Assembly: GCF_001050235.1 (NCBI RefSeq)
Contig: NZ_DF967972.1
Location: 2,679,901-2,743,900, forward strand
Direction: 5' to 3'
Length of the DNA: 64,000 bases
From: Longilinea arvoryzae
GTDB lineage: Bacteria > Chloroflexota > Anaerolineae > Anaerolineales > Anaerolineaceae
Positions 34,194 to 42,874 of the stretch are shown here, piece after piece (position 1 is the stretch's first letter; each line of letters opens with the position of its first letter). Below the pieces are notes generated by a model. The model had not been told where the DNA came from. It saw only the letters and a list, made by a program, of their open reading frames with translations, and searched no databases. A program made the translations under genes and the position numbers.

Positions 34194-36195
34194 TCGGCAA
34201 TTTACAGATCGAATTGTCGCATAGATATACAGTCGGCAGGTGATTCTGACAATCGCGGCCCGCCAGAAGGGCAGGCGAACCATCCGGGAGCGGAACGGGC
34301 GATGCTGCCTGGATGGAAAGGGGCGCGTAGGTGTGGCGCATCAGGGATAAGAAGGATCGCGGAGACGGTTGACCGTCCGGCCAGACGAGCGCGACTTGCT
34401 GCTCTGGACCCAGCTCAAAATTCAAAACCTGCAACCAGAACGCAAACGCATTCGGATAATTCGCCATCCTGTCCTGAAGCGCCCCCAGCAACCTTTGACT
34501 CGGCACATCCCAGTCATCCTCTTCCGAAAATACCGCCAGAAGCGTCAGGGCCAGGGCGGCGAGCGCGTTCCCGGAGGGTGTGGCGTTATCCTGGACATCT
34601 TTTGGACGGATCAATAACCCTCCCTGGCCGCGGTGGGTATCGAAGAAACCGCCCGCTGAATCGATAAAGCCGTCCTTCATCTCGGCGCCGATCCGGAGCG
34701 CAGTCTGATACCAGTACGGAGAAAAATCAGCCTGATACAAGGCCAGCAGCGCGAGGATCAGACCGGCATGATCCTCGAGGAAGGCAATATTCCTGGCTTC
34801 CCCATTTCGCCACGAGCGCAATAAATTTTCACCGACATGCAAATTCGAAATGATGAAATTGGCCGTGTTTTGCGCGATTTGCAGATAATCCGCCCGGTCC
34901 AGGGCTTTCCCGGCTTCGGCGAAGGCCTGAATAGCCAGCGCGTTCCAGAAGGTTAAGACTTTATCATCCAGAAATGGCCGCACGCGTTGAGCGCGGATCG
35001 TAAAAAGCCGGGCCAAAAAGCCATCCAATTTCGCTTCGAATGCTTCAACAGAAAGGTTAAGTCGTTGCGCAGTTTCCGATAAGGATTGGCGCTGCCGCAG
35101 AAGAATTTTGCCCGTAAAGTTGCCATTGGGTTGGATCTCATAGACTTCTCGCAGCCAGGCGAAGTCCTCCGGCGAGTCGATGGCTTTTTGAAGTTCGGCG
35201 AATGTCCAGGTATAAAATTTTCCTTCTTCGCCCTCCGAATCCGCGTCCAGGCCGCTCGAAAAACCGCCGTCGGGTTGAAGCAGTTCGCGGCGCATGAAAT
35301 CCAGAGTCTGCTCACAGATGCGCCGAAAGAAGGCGTCCCCGGTCACCTGGTATGCGTGCAGGTAGACCAATGCCAGTTGGGCGTTATCGTAAAGCATCTT
35401 CTCAAAATGGGGGATCCTCCAGGCGGAATCGGTGCTGTAACGGTGAAATCCGCCGCCGATGACATCGTACATGCCACCGCGCCCCATGGATCGCAAGGCA
35501 TGTTCCGCCATCCCAGGCGCTTTTCGATCCCCTTTGTGCGCCATTTGCAGCAGAAATTCGAGCGTCATGGGCGCGGGGAATTTGGGCGCGCCTCCCCACC
35601 CGCCGTTCTGCCAATCATAACTGGCTTCGAGTTCCTGCAGGGCCAATTGAAGTGTGTCCGCGCGTACGGTTGGCAATTCGGAATGATCCCAGCGGGCGCT
35701 CTCCTGCAGGTAACGGGCAAGCTTCTCGGCGACGGGAGTGATCTCGCCTGGTGCTTCCGACCAGGAGCGAATGATGCTGATCAGCACGTCGCGGAAGGAA
35801 GGCATGTCGTACCGTCGCGCGGGTGGAAAGTAGGTGCCGCCATAAAACGGTTTCCCTTCCGGGGTCAGGAACACACTCATCGGCCAGCCGCCCTGGCCCG
35901 TCATGGCGACCACCGCGCTCATGTAAATGCTGTCCAAATCCGGGCGTTCTTCCCGATCCACTTTGATGCTGATGAAAGACTGGTTGAGGAGCGCGGCAAT
36001 TTCCGGATCTTCAAAAGATTCGTGCGCCATGACATGACACCAATGACAGGCGGAATAACCGATGCTCAGGAAAATCGGTTTATTTTCTTCCTTCGCACGC
36101 TGCAAAGCTTCCTCGTTCCACGGATACCAGTCGACCGGGTTTTCGGCATGCTGCAGTAAATAAGGGGACGTTTCATGGATAAGATGGTTGGACAT
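34120..36195 (-). CDS. DUF255 thioredoxin-like / glycoside-hydrolase-like protein, YyaL type
   Basis: A 691-residue protein of the SSP411 (SPATA20) group. Residues 1-165 are a thioredoxin-like DUF255 domain with the CHWCHVM motif near 49 and HESF and GGWPM following. The rest is an alpha/alpha toroid resembling glycoside hydrolase family 76/88 or cellobiose epimerase ([36 protein letters not shown]). Biological role is undefined. Its promoter is at 36237-36265. The C-terminal codons overlap the hydrolase gene antisense. Confidence 0.92.
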   Translation of the reverse strand: MSNHLIHETSPYLLQHAENPVDWYPWNEEALQRAKEENKPIFLSIGYSACHWCHVMAHESFEDPEIAALLNQSFISIKVDREERPDLDSIYMSAVVAMTGQGGWPMSVFLTPEGKPFYGGTYFPPARRYDMPSFRDVLISIIRSWSEAPGEITPVAEKLARYLQESARWDHSELPTVRADTLQLALQELEASYDWQNGGWGGAPKFPAPMTLEFLLQMAHKGDRKAPGMAEHALRSMGRGGMYDVIGGGFHRYSTDSAWRIPHFEKMLYDNAQLALVYLHAYQVTGDAFFRRICEQTLDFMRRELLQPDGGFSSGLDADSEGEEGKFYTWTFAELQKAIDSPEDFAWLREVYEIQPNGNFTGKILLRQRQSLSETAQRLNLSVEAFEAKLDGFLARLFTIRAQRVRPFLDDKVLTFWNALAIQAFAEAGKALDRADYLQIAQNTANFIISNLHVGENLLRSWRNGEARNIAFLEDHAGLILALLALYQADFSPYWYQTALRIGAEMKDGFIDSAGGFFDTHRGQGGLLIRPKDVQDNATPSGNALAALALTLLAVFSEEDDWDVPSQRLLGALQDRMANYPNAFAFWLQVLNFELGPEQQVALVWPDGQPSPRSFLSLMRHTYAPLSIQAASPVPLPDGSPALLAGRDCQNHLPTVYLCDNSICKLPITEFETFRSGWVGRPVEENPTKPN

Positions 36196-36236
36196 ACATC
36201 ACCTGGGTGTGATTAATAAATACAAATAACATAAAA

Positions 36237-36265
36237 ATTATAGCAAATAATTTGAAAACATCCAA
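36237..36265 (-). promoter_or_regulatory. Promoter of the DUF255 gene; AT-rich divergent region
   Basis: On minus, TTGGAT (36265-36260) and a consensus TATAAT (36242-36237) with a 17-base spacer. On plus, a TATAAT at 36332-36337 could serve the response regulator at 36373, without a clear -35 box. Confidence 0.5.
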
Positions 36266-36372
36266 TTGGAATTCATCGTACTGCGAGCAGAGTCTTGGAT
36301 CTGTTTTAATCCAACATTGAGTCAGCTTGGTTATAATCTGGGACAGAAAAGGATGATGCACCAGGCGGGGCT

Positions 36373-37065
36373 ATGGGAAAACATATACTAATCGTCGATG
36401 ATGACGCCTTGATGCGGCGCAGCCTGGCATTCAACCTGGAGCACGCCGGTTTTCGCAGCAGCACTGCGGCCAACGCTGAAGACGCTCTGGCGGTTGCCCG
36501 CCAGAGCCGGCCGGATCTGGTATTGCTGGATATCGGCCTGCCCGGTATGGATGGCCTGGACGCGCTCAAGCAGTTCAAAGCCTCCTTTCGGGTGCCGGTT
36601 ATTTTCGTGACCGCCCGACATCGAAATCTGGATGAAGTAGTCGGTCTGGAATTGGGCGCCGATGATTACATCACCAAACCATTCGATGTGGATGTGCTGG
36701 TCGCCCACATCAAAGCCGTTCTGCGGCGTTCGACCGGCGCGGAACCAGTCCAGGCGCCCGAACCCATTCAGGCCGGCGAAATCAGCCTGAACCCAACCCG
36801 GCATGAAGTCAGCGTTCACGAAAAAACGATCGAACTTTCACCGCGGGAATTTTCGCTGCTGCAGGTGCTGGTTCAGGAGCCGGACCGGGTCTTTTCAGTC
36901 GACGAACTGCTGGCGCGCACCTGGGGAGCTGAATTCATCGGCCAATCCCAGGTGGTGTATGTGCACATCCGCTGGCTGCGTGAAAAAATCGAAGCTGACC
37001 CTAGCCGTCCGACGCACATTCTGACCGTTCGCGGCGTGGGTTATAAGCTGGCCGGAGGGAAATGA
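36373..37065 (+). CDS. OmpR/PhoB-type response regulator
   Basis: A 230-residue DNA-binding regulator. The receiver has D9-D11, phospho-acceptor D53 (LLDIGLPGMDG) and the lysine in YITKPF. The winged-helix domain (about 135-228) has LSPREFSLLQVL and QVVYVHIRWLREKIE with the terminal VRGVGYKL. Its last codon overlaps the first of the sensor kinase gene by four bases (ATGA), so the two form one system. The linker has proline-rich repeats (PVQAPEPIQ). Confidence 0.95.
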   Translation: MGKHILIVDDDALMRRSLAFNLEHAGFRSSTAANAEDALAVARQSRPDLVLLDIGLPGMDGLDALKQFKASFRVPVIFVTARHRNLDEVVGLELGADDYITKPFDVDVLVAHIKAVLRRSTGAEPVQAPEPIQAGEISLNPTRHEVSVHEKTIELSPREFSLLQVLVQEPDRVFSVDELLARTWGAEFIGQSQVVYVHIRWLREKIEADPSRPTHILTVRGVGYKLAGGK

Positions 37066-38516
37066 TGTTTCGCAGTCTTCGCCGCCGTTTAGTTTGGAGC
37101 CAGATTTTACCCGTCCTGCTGGTCATTCCCATCATGGGCGTTACCCTGGTTTATGCTCTCGAAAAGCAATTCATCATCCCGCAACTGGCCGAGAATCTGC
37201 TGGGCGATTCGCGCATGCTGGCCGAAATCAGCAGTGCGGAATTCGAATTATGGGGCGATCCAATTCTATTCGAGGAATTGATCTCCCGCGTAAAGCTGGA
37301 TCCATCCATCCAGGTCATGTTCCTGGATCCATCCGGGCGCATCCTGTTCTCCAGTGATACCGGAACCAATTTGCGGGGAGTACAGGTCAGCTCACCCGGG
37401 TTGGATAATGCCTTGAACGGTAAAGAGACTGCGTTGACCAACTACTCGATTCTACGGACGAATAACGTGATGATCGACGTTTTCGAACCGGTCAGCGATG
37501 CCAGCGGAGCCGTGGTGGGAATTGTGCGCCTGACCTATCGCCTGGCCTCGCTTTACGAGTTGTTCGGACAGTTGCGCTGGGAAATTGCGGTCATCTTGAT
37601 GATCGGTCTGGTTTCGAGCGTGATCATCGGCGCCTGGCTGGCAATCACCATCAGCCGGCCCGTCCAGCAAGTGACGACGGCGATCTACGGCATCGCAACC
37701 GGGCAGCGACGCGAACAGTTGGATGAAATCGGCCCGGACGAATTGCGCTCTCAGGCGCGCGCGGTCAATTACCTTGTCGACCAACTGCACAGCCTGGAGC
37801 AATCCCGCCGTCAACTGTTGGCCAACCTGGTTCACGAATTGGGCAGACCGTTGGGCGCGCTGCGATCCGCCATTCACGCGTTGGCCAACGGCGCAGCCGA
37901 TGATCCGAGACTGCTCAAGGATTTGACGGTCGGGATGGACGCCGAGACCCGCCGGCTTCAAAATTTGCTGGAAGAATTATCTAACCTGTACGACAAATCG
38001 CTCGGGGATCTGGAATTGAACATCCAGCCGGTGGCGCCCAATGAATGGCTGCCCGCAGTTCTAAGCCCATGGGAAGCCGCCGCGGAGGAAAAGAAGCTCC
38101 GCTGGGAAGAGAAAATACAGGAGAATATTCCACCGATTCAGATGGATGCAGACCGGGCGGCTCAGATCATCGGCAATCTGTTGAGCAACGCGGTGAAATA
38201 CACACCCGCGGGGGGCTCGATTCAGGTGGTTGCCGCGGCGGATGAGAGCTGTTTTACAGTTCGGGTGAGCGACAGCGGCGTCGGCGTCCAGCCCGATGAG
38301 AAAGACAAGATCTTTCAGCCATTTTACCGCGGGGATCCAAGCCGGCGCATCAAGCAGGGCATGGGTTTGGGATTGACCATCGCCCGCGACCTGGCCGTGG
38401 CGCACGGGGGCAGCCTGGAATTGGAAACGAAGCCCGGTTCGGGCAGCGCATTTGTCCTGTCCTTGCCTTATGTTAAAAAAGAGCCGCCTCAGAACCAGAA
38501 CGGCGCCAAAGGATAA
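37062..38516 (+). CDS. Membrane sensor histidine kinase
   Basis: A 484-residue kinase. Transmembrane helix 1 (about 12-32) and helix 2 (about 175-196) enclose an outer sensor domain of about 140 residues that resembles a PAS/Cache-type fold. A HAMP domain follows (about 197-250), then HisKA with H258 in the H-box VHELGRPLG, where RTP is GRP. The HATPase domain shows the N-box NLLSNAVKYT, DSGVGV and GMGLGLTIA. It pairs with the regulator upstream; htrA follows 101 bases later, so envelope stress is a plausible cue. Confidence 0.94.
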   Translation: MMFRSLRRRLVWSQILPVLLVIPIMGVTLVYALEKQFIIPQLAENLLGDSRMLAEISSAEFELWGDPILFEELISRVKLDPSIQVMFLDPSGRILFSSDTGTNLRGVQVSSPGLDNALNGKETALTNYSILRTNNVMIDVFEPVSDASGAVVGIVRLTYRLASLYELFGQLRWEIAVILMIGLVSSVIIGAWLAITISRPVQQVTTAIYGIATGQRREQLDEIGPDELRSQARAVNYLVDQLHSLEQSRRQLLANLVHELGRPLGALRSAIHALANGAADDPRLLKDLTVGMDAETRRLQNLLEELSNLYDKSLGDLELNIQPVAPNEWLPAVLSPWEAAAEEKKLRWEEKIQENIPPIQMDADRAAQIIGNLLSNAVKYTPAGGSIQVVAAADESCFTVRVSDSGVGVQPDEKDKIFQPFYRGDPSRRIKQGMGLGLTIARDLAVAHGGSLELETKPGSGSAFVLSLPYVKKEPPQNQNGAKG

Positions 38517-38557
38517 GGTTCCCTTAAGCTTGAATTAGGGTTTCGATAAAGACAACG

Positions 38558-38616
38558 GCAGGTTCTTGGCTTATCCTTTCTAACATAGGTAATTCATGAA
38601 AGGAAGGAGAACCTGC
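38558..38616 (+). promoter_or_regulatory. Leader hairpin that would mask the htrA ribosome binding site
   Basis: GCAGGTTCT (38558-38566) pairs with AGAACCTGC (38608-38616); inside it CTT (38570-38572) pairs with AAG (38604-38606), and CCTTTC (38575-38580) with GAAAGG (38598-38603), with a 17-base loop. The AAGGAAGGAG site is wholly in the 3' arm, one base before the ATG. An RNA thermometer is one reading; an operator covering a TTGGCT-N16-GGTAAT promoter is another. Confidence 0.55.
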
Positions 38617-38617
38617 T

Positions 38618-40189
38618 ATGAAGACCAGAATTGTTAAATTATCTACCGTCATTTTGCTGGCGGCATTGTTCCTTACAGCCTGTGGCGGTATTCCACTGGT
38701 TACGGTGAATCAACCCGGCGCGGCGACTGCGACACCGGCGCCCGCTGCAACCAGCGCGCCAAGTAACACGACTTCATCCGGCACCTCCGGCGGCAACCTG
38801 AGTGGCGGATTGACAGCCTATGAATCGGATTTGGAAGCGATTTATGCAAAAGTCAATCCTTCTGTGGTCAGCATCATTGTGAACACCGCTCAGGGAGAAG
38901 GCCTGGGTTCCGGTTTTGTGTGGGATGAACAGGGCCACATCGTCACCAACAACCACGTTGTTGCAGATGCAACCAAGATTCAGGTCAAGTTCAATGACGG
39001 AAGCATTGTCCCCGCCAGCTTGGTCGGCGCGGACGCGGACAGCGACCTGGCTGTCATCAAGGTCGAAAACGCGCCGGTAAAGTTGGTCCCGGTTCAGGTC
39101 GCCGATTCAAGCCAGGTCAAGGTTGGCCAGGTGGCGATTGCCATCGGCAACCCGTTTGGGCTTGAAAATACCATGACGGCCGGTATCGTGAGCGCGATCG
39201 GGCGGACGATCTCGGCGAACACCAATCAGGATAGCCAGACCCCCAACTTCACCATCCCGGATGTCATTCAGACGGATGCGTCTCTCAATCCGGGCAACTC
39301 GGGCGGTCCGCTCGTCGATGAACAGGGTGCTTTGATCGGCGTCAATTCGCAGATCGAATCGTCCACCCAGTCGAATGCCGGCATCGGTTTCGCGATCCCC
39401 TCCAATGTCGTGCAGAAGGTCATCCCGGCATTGATCAAGGACGGCAAGTATGAACATCCTTATCTGGGGATTACCGGTACGTCTCTGACGCCTGATATCG
39501 CCAAGGCGATGAACCTGGATGCGTCACAGCGCGGCGCCCTGGTGGTTGAAGTCGCTGCCGGCGGTCCCGCCAGCAAAGCCGGTCTGGTTGGCAGCAGCAA
39601 GACCACCACCATCAACGGGCAGGAAGCAACCATTGGCGGGGATGTGATCACGGCTGCGGATGGAAACCCGATCAAGGAAATGGACGACCTCGTCTCTTTC
39701 CTGACCAATCAGGCCAGCGTCGGGCAAACGATCAAACTGACCCTCTTGCGGGATGGCAAGGAAATGACCGTCGATGTAACGCTCAGCGCGCGGCCTGCGA
39801 CGGCGTCGACCAGCCAGAGCCAGTCGAGCGTCCAACCCGGTAGTATCTGGTTGGGTGTGACCGTGGAGCCGTTGACTTCCGATATCGCCACCCAGATGGG
39901 GCTGCCACAGGATCAGACCGGCCTGTTGATCGAACAGGTCGAGGCTGGCAGCCCGGCAGATACAGCCGGTCTGCAGGGCAGTTTCGTGCCGGTTTTGATC
40001 AATGGAAAACGGGTTTTGATCGGCGGCGATGTGATTACCGCCGTGGACGGCAAGACCGTAACGACATCCGAGGAGTTTCGCAACATCATCCAGAATTCCG
40101 CCGCCGGACAGGAAATAACACTGACCGTAATCCGCGACGGTAAACAGATGGAGGTGAAAGCGACCCTGGCCGAAATGCCTCAACCCTAA
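38618..40189 (+). CDS. htrA: HtrA/DegP-type serine protease lipoprotein with two PDZ domains
   Basis: Envelope-quality-control protease of 523 residues. The signal peptide ends in the lipobox LTAC with C22, so it is anchored on the outside of the membrane; a Thr/Ala/Ser-rich linker (about 30-65) follows. The trypsin-like domain has the triad H113 (TNNHVVAD), D143 (DSDLAVIKV) and S228 (NPGNSGGPL). Two PDZ domains follow (about 270-385 and 405-515). AAGGAG precedes the ATG by 7 bases within a hairpin. It is next to a two-component system and ends in a strong terminator. Confidence 0.94.
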   Translation: MKTRIVKLSTVILLAALFLTACGGIPLVTVNQPGAATATPAPAATSAPSNTTSSGTSGGNLSGGLTAYESDLEAIYAKVNPSVVSIIVNTAQGEGLGSGFVWDEQGHIVTNNHVVADATKIQVKFNDGSIVPASLVGADADSDLAVIKVENAPVKLVPVQVADSSQVKVGQVAIAIGNPFGLENTMTAGIVSAIGRTISANTNQDSQTPNFTIPDVIQTDASLNPGNSGGPLVDEQGALIGVNSQIESSTQSNAGIGFAIPSNVVQKVIPALIKDGKYEHPYLGITGTSLTPDIAKAMNLDASQRGALVVEVAAGGPASKAGLVGSSKTTTINGQEATIGGDVITAADGNPIKEMDDLVSFLTNQASVGQTIKLTLLRDGKEMTVDVTLSARPATASTSQSQSSVQPGSIWLGVTVEPLTSDIATQMGLPQDQTGLLIEQVEAGSPADTAGLQGSFVPVLINGKRVLIGGDVITAVDGKTVTTSEEFRNIIQNSAAGQEITLTVIRDGKQMEVKATLAEMPQP

Positions 40190-40209
40190 GATAGGGTCCG
40201 GGAAGAAAA

Positions 40210-40246
40210 GGGCGGTGAACCAAAGGGCTCACCGCCCTGATTTTTT
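40210..40246 (+). terminator. Intrinsic terminator of htrA
   Basis: Nine-base stem GGGCGGTGA / TCACCGCCC, loop of ten bases, then TGATTTTTT. Confidence 0.82.
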
Positions 40247-40347
40247 AAAATCATTTGTTACGCCCTGACATAATTCCGGTTAATAAAATCGGTGTATACT
40301 GTTTCAATCTTTCTTTTTCTCATCTTTCACCTTTCTGAGAGGTTCTT

Positions 40348-41475
40348 ATGATCAGGGTAACGCAGGTTGACACGCGAGATCGCAAGCAGGTCGATCGTTT
40401 CATTCAATTTCACTACGATCTATATCGCGGGTGCAAGCAGTGGGTGCCGCCATTCCGGGCGGATATCCGGGCGATGATGGATCCCAAAAAGCATCCATAT
40501 TATGATCATTCGGATGCGGATTTCTTCATCGCAGAACGAGATGGAAAGATCGTGGCGCGAATTTGCGCGATGGAAAACAAGCCCTTCAACGAATATCATC
40601 ATACCAAGAAGATGCAGTTCTACCTCTTCGACACCATCGAAGACCGGGAAGCGGCCGAAGCCGTCCTCGAGCGGGCTTTCGAATGGGGCCGCGCGCGGGG
40701 GCTGACTGAAATTTCCGGCCCGAAGGGCTTCAGTGGATTTGACGGTTATGGCATTCAGGTCCAGGGTTTTGAGTACCGTCAAATGATGATCATGATGAAT
40801 TACAACTACGCCTATTATCCGCGCCTGATGGAAGAGATGGGCTTCGAGCGCGAAAATGATTTCGTCTCCTGCTATATTCAGCCGGATAAATTCGTCCTGC
40901 CCGAAAAGGTCGTCCGGGCTGCTGAATTGGTCAAAAAGCGCGGCACTTTCGTCGTCAAGAGCTTTAGCGGGCGCAAGGAACTGCTTTCCTGGGCCGATCG
41001 GATTGGCAAGGCCTATAACCAGTCGTTTGTCAACAACTGGGAATATTATCCATTGACGGACCGTGAAATCAAATTCGCTGTCGATGGCGCCCTGCAGGTG
41101 GCGGATCCCAAGTTTATCAAGATCATCCTTCACGATGATGAAGTGGTCGGCTTCCTGTTTGCCTTCCCGGACATTTCAGCCGCGCTGCAGCGCCACGACG
41201 GGCGGATTAACCCGATCTCGATTGTGGATATCATGCTGGAGATGAAACGCACCAATTGGGTCTCGCTCAACGGCGTCGGCATCCTGCCGGAATTTCACGG
41301 TCGGGGTGGAAATGCGCTGCTCTACTATGAAATGAAAAAGACGGTCAACGATTATCACTTCGAGCACGCCGAAGAAACCCAGATGGCGGACACAGCCGTT
41401 CAGGTCCGCCAGGATATGGAAACCCTGGGAGCAAAAATCTACAAGGTGCACCGCATCTTCCACAAGCACCTGTAA
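40348..41475 (+). CDS. GNAT-like acyltransferase of unknown function
   Basis: A 375-residue cytosolic protein. The N-terminal half has DFFIAERDGKIVARI and the C-terminal half HDDEVVGFLFAFPD then GVGILPEFHGRGGNALLYY, which resembles the acetyl-CoA pyrophosphate-binding loop of GNAT enzymes (Q/R-x-x-G-x-G/A). Two GNAT-like halves are likely. Aromatic residues (YYNYAYYPRL-like stretches) are frequent. The substrate is unknown. GAGAGG precedes the ATG; a TATACT at 40295-40300 may be the -10 box. A terminator follows. Confidence 0.72.
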   Translation: MIRVTQVDTRDRKQVDRFIQFHYDLYRGCKQWVPPFRADIRAMMDPKKHPYYDHSDADFFIAERDGKIVARICAMENKPFNEYHHTKKMQFYLFDTIEDREAAEAVLERAFEWGRARGLTEISGPKGFSGFDGYGIQVQGFEYRQMMIMMNYNYAYYPRLMEEMGFERENDFVSCYIQPDKFVLPEKVVRAAELVKKRGTFVVKSFSGRKELLSWADRIGKAYNQSFVNNWEYYPLTDREIKFAVDGALQVADPKFIKIILHDDEVVGFLFAFPDISAALQRHDGRINPISIVDIMLEMKRTNWVSLNGVGILPEFHGRGGNALLYYEMKKTVNDYHFEHAEETQMADTAVQVRQDMETLGAKIYKVHRIFHKHL

Positions 41476-41492
41476 ACCAGGCATTTCGATCG

Positions 41493-41522
41493 AACAGGGA
41501 AGCTCAGGCTTCCCTGTTTTTT
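41493..41522 (+). terminator. Intrinsic terminator of the GNAT-like gene
   Basis: Eleven-base stem AACAGGGAAGC / GCTTCCCTGTT, four-base loop, then TTTTTATAAA. The 3' end of the minus-strand glycosyltransferase gene starts inside it. Confidence 0.8.
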
Positions 41523-42772
41523 ATAAATATACGGATGAGCTCCGTCAATATGGCCGCCATCCAGAGATTGACGAATGGGACCAGAATGATTCCGTAGCGT
41601 TGGAACGGCAGGGGAATGAACAAGATCAACGAGAAGAAAGGAATCAGGGTTGCGGCCAACAGCAAACCCAGGGAAGGCTGCTCACGGATATTTCGCAGAG
41701 TCCGGAAGCCTGCCAGCAAAAAGCCGGCCAGGGAGATTGCCAACAGGACCATTCCACCGGCAACGCTCCGCAGGAGGTTGTTGAGGGGGTTGGAAAAATA
41801 GTTCGCTTCAGCAGTCTGCGTATCGGTCACATAATTGGCGACATCGGCGGTTGCGGGCGGGGTGAAGAACAGGTATCCCAGCCAGCCGGTCGCACGTTGG
41901 ACGGGAGTGCGCATGACCCGTTCCGGGCTGACAGCAGCCAGGGTTTCGATCTGGCGGGTCGCCAGTTCGCTGCGCACTTCGACGGCCGCCCGGGCAGCCG
42001 AAAGGGGGGCTTTCCAGGCCACCGGATTGAGCAGATAGGTCGCGAGCAGGATGAAGATTGCGCATAGGCACGTATTGCGCAACCGCTTTGGCCATGCCAA
42101 TCCCTGGGGATATATCCAGGCGGCCAATAAAACCACCAGGACCAACCCGGCGGCGGTCTGCTTGGCGTTCACAGCCAGTGCCGCGGGTAAGGCGAGGAGA
42201 ATAGGGTGGGTTTCCTTTTTCGCCAGAACGTAAATAACCCAGCAAACCGCGCAAAACAGCGCGCTTTCGGCCATGGCGCGCCGGGTATGCATCAACACCA
42301 GAGCGTTCAGAGCCGCCAGCGCAACGCCGGTCCAGCCCATCCAGGGTCCTTTGAGAATGCAACCGGCGCGGTAAATGAACCACAGAGAGATTCCAAACAA
42401 CCAGGCAACGGATAACCGGGAAACCAGCAACAGCGTATTCCCGGGCAGCGCGCCGGCCTGTTCGTTTTGCTGCCAGGGTTTCGACCAATCCCAGTCGACG
42501 GGTAGAGCCGCAACGCCCGCCAGACTGCGCCCGGCGCCGATCAGCCAGCGCGTCAGGGGCGCGTCCAGCAGGCGGTAATTCTGGCGCACGGGATCGGCCG
42601 GCGTGAGAGAATAGAACAGGTCGCCTGGGTGGTGGAAAAGCGTTTCCCAATCGGCGCTCATATAAATCTGGGTGGCTTCGTCTGGATGGAACGGAACCGC
42701 GCTCGTTCCCAGCAGGTAAATGACTGTAATTCCGAGGAGGATCAGAATTGGCCAAAGTTTTTTTACATTCAT
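41504..42772 (-). CDS. Polytopic GT-C-type glycosyltransferase-like protein 1
   Basis: About 422 residues with roughly nine to ten hydrophobic segments. The first outer loop carries FHPDEATQIY, the acidic motif of the dolichyl-phosphate-mannose-type (GT39/PMT-like) transferases, and NAKQTAAGLVLV matches the mid-protein helix of that group. Such enzymes move a sugar from a lipid carrier to a lipid or protein on the outer face. ATG at 42772 has no Shine-Dalgarno; ATG 42784 and TTG 42805 are options. It is divergent from the seven-gene array. Confidence 0.75.
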   Translation of the reverse strand: MNVKKLWPILILLGITVIYLLGTSAVPFHPDEATQIYMSADWETLFHHPGDLFYSLTPADPVRQNYRLLDAPLTRWLIGAGRSLAGVAALPVDWDWSKPWQQNEQAGALPGNTLLLVSRLSVAWLFGISLWFIYRAGCILKGPWMGWTGVALAALNALVLMHTRRAMAESALFCAVCWVIYVLAKKETHPILLALPAALAVNAKQTAAGLVLVVLLAAWIYPQGLAWPKRLRNTCLCAIFILLATYLLNPVAWKAPLSAARAAVEVRSELATRQIETLAAVSPERVMRTPVQRATGWLGYLFFTPPATADVANYVTDTQTAEANYFSNPLNNLLRSVAGGMVLLAISLAGFLLAGFRTLRNIREQPSLGLLLAATLIPFFSLILFIPLPFQRYGIILVPFVNLWMAAILTELIRIFIKNREA

Positions 42773-42817
42773 GGTGTGTATCATGCAACTGCAAATTACT
42801 TGCAAGGGTCCTCAGAA

Positions 42818-42846
42818 TTGCTGGGGAATCGGGTTGCCTTTACAAT
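42818..42846 (+). promoter_or_regulatory. Putative promoter of the glycosyltransferase array
   Basis: TTGCTG at 42818-42823 and TACAAT at 42841-42846 with a 17-base spacer. Transcription from near 42853 leaves only about 22 bases before the ATG and no Shine-Dalgarno. Confidence 0.45.
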
Positions 42847-42874
42847 AGAGTGTGTACTTTCTCCTGATCATTCT

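Noticed and set aside
35086-36159. 357-codon plus-strand frame within the DUF255 gene
   Set aside because: Antisense shadow without motifs.
39524-40183. 219-codon minus-strand frame in htrA
   Set aside because: Runs opposite the PDZ region; no recognisable domain.
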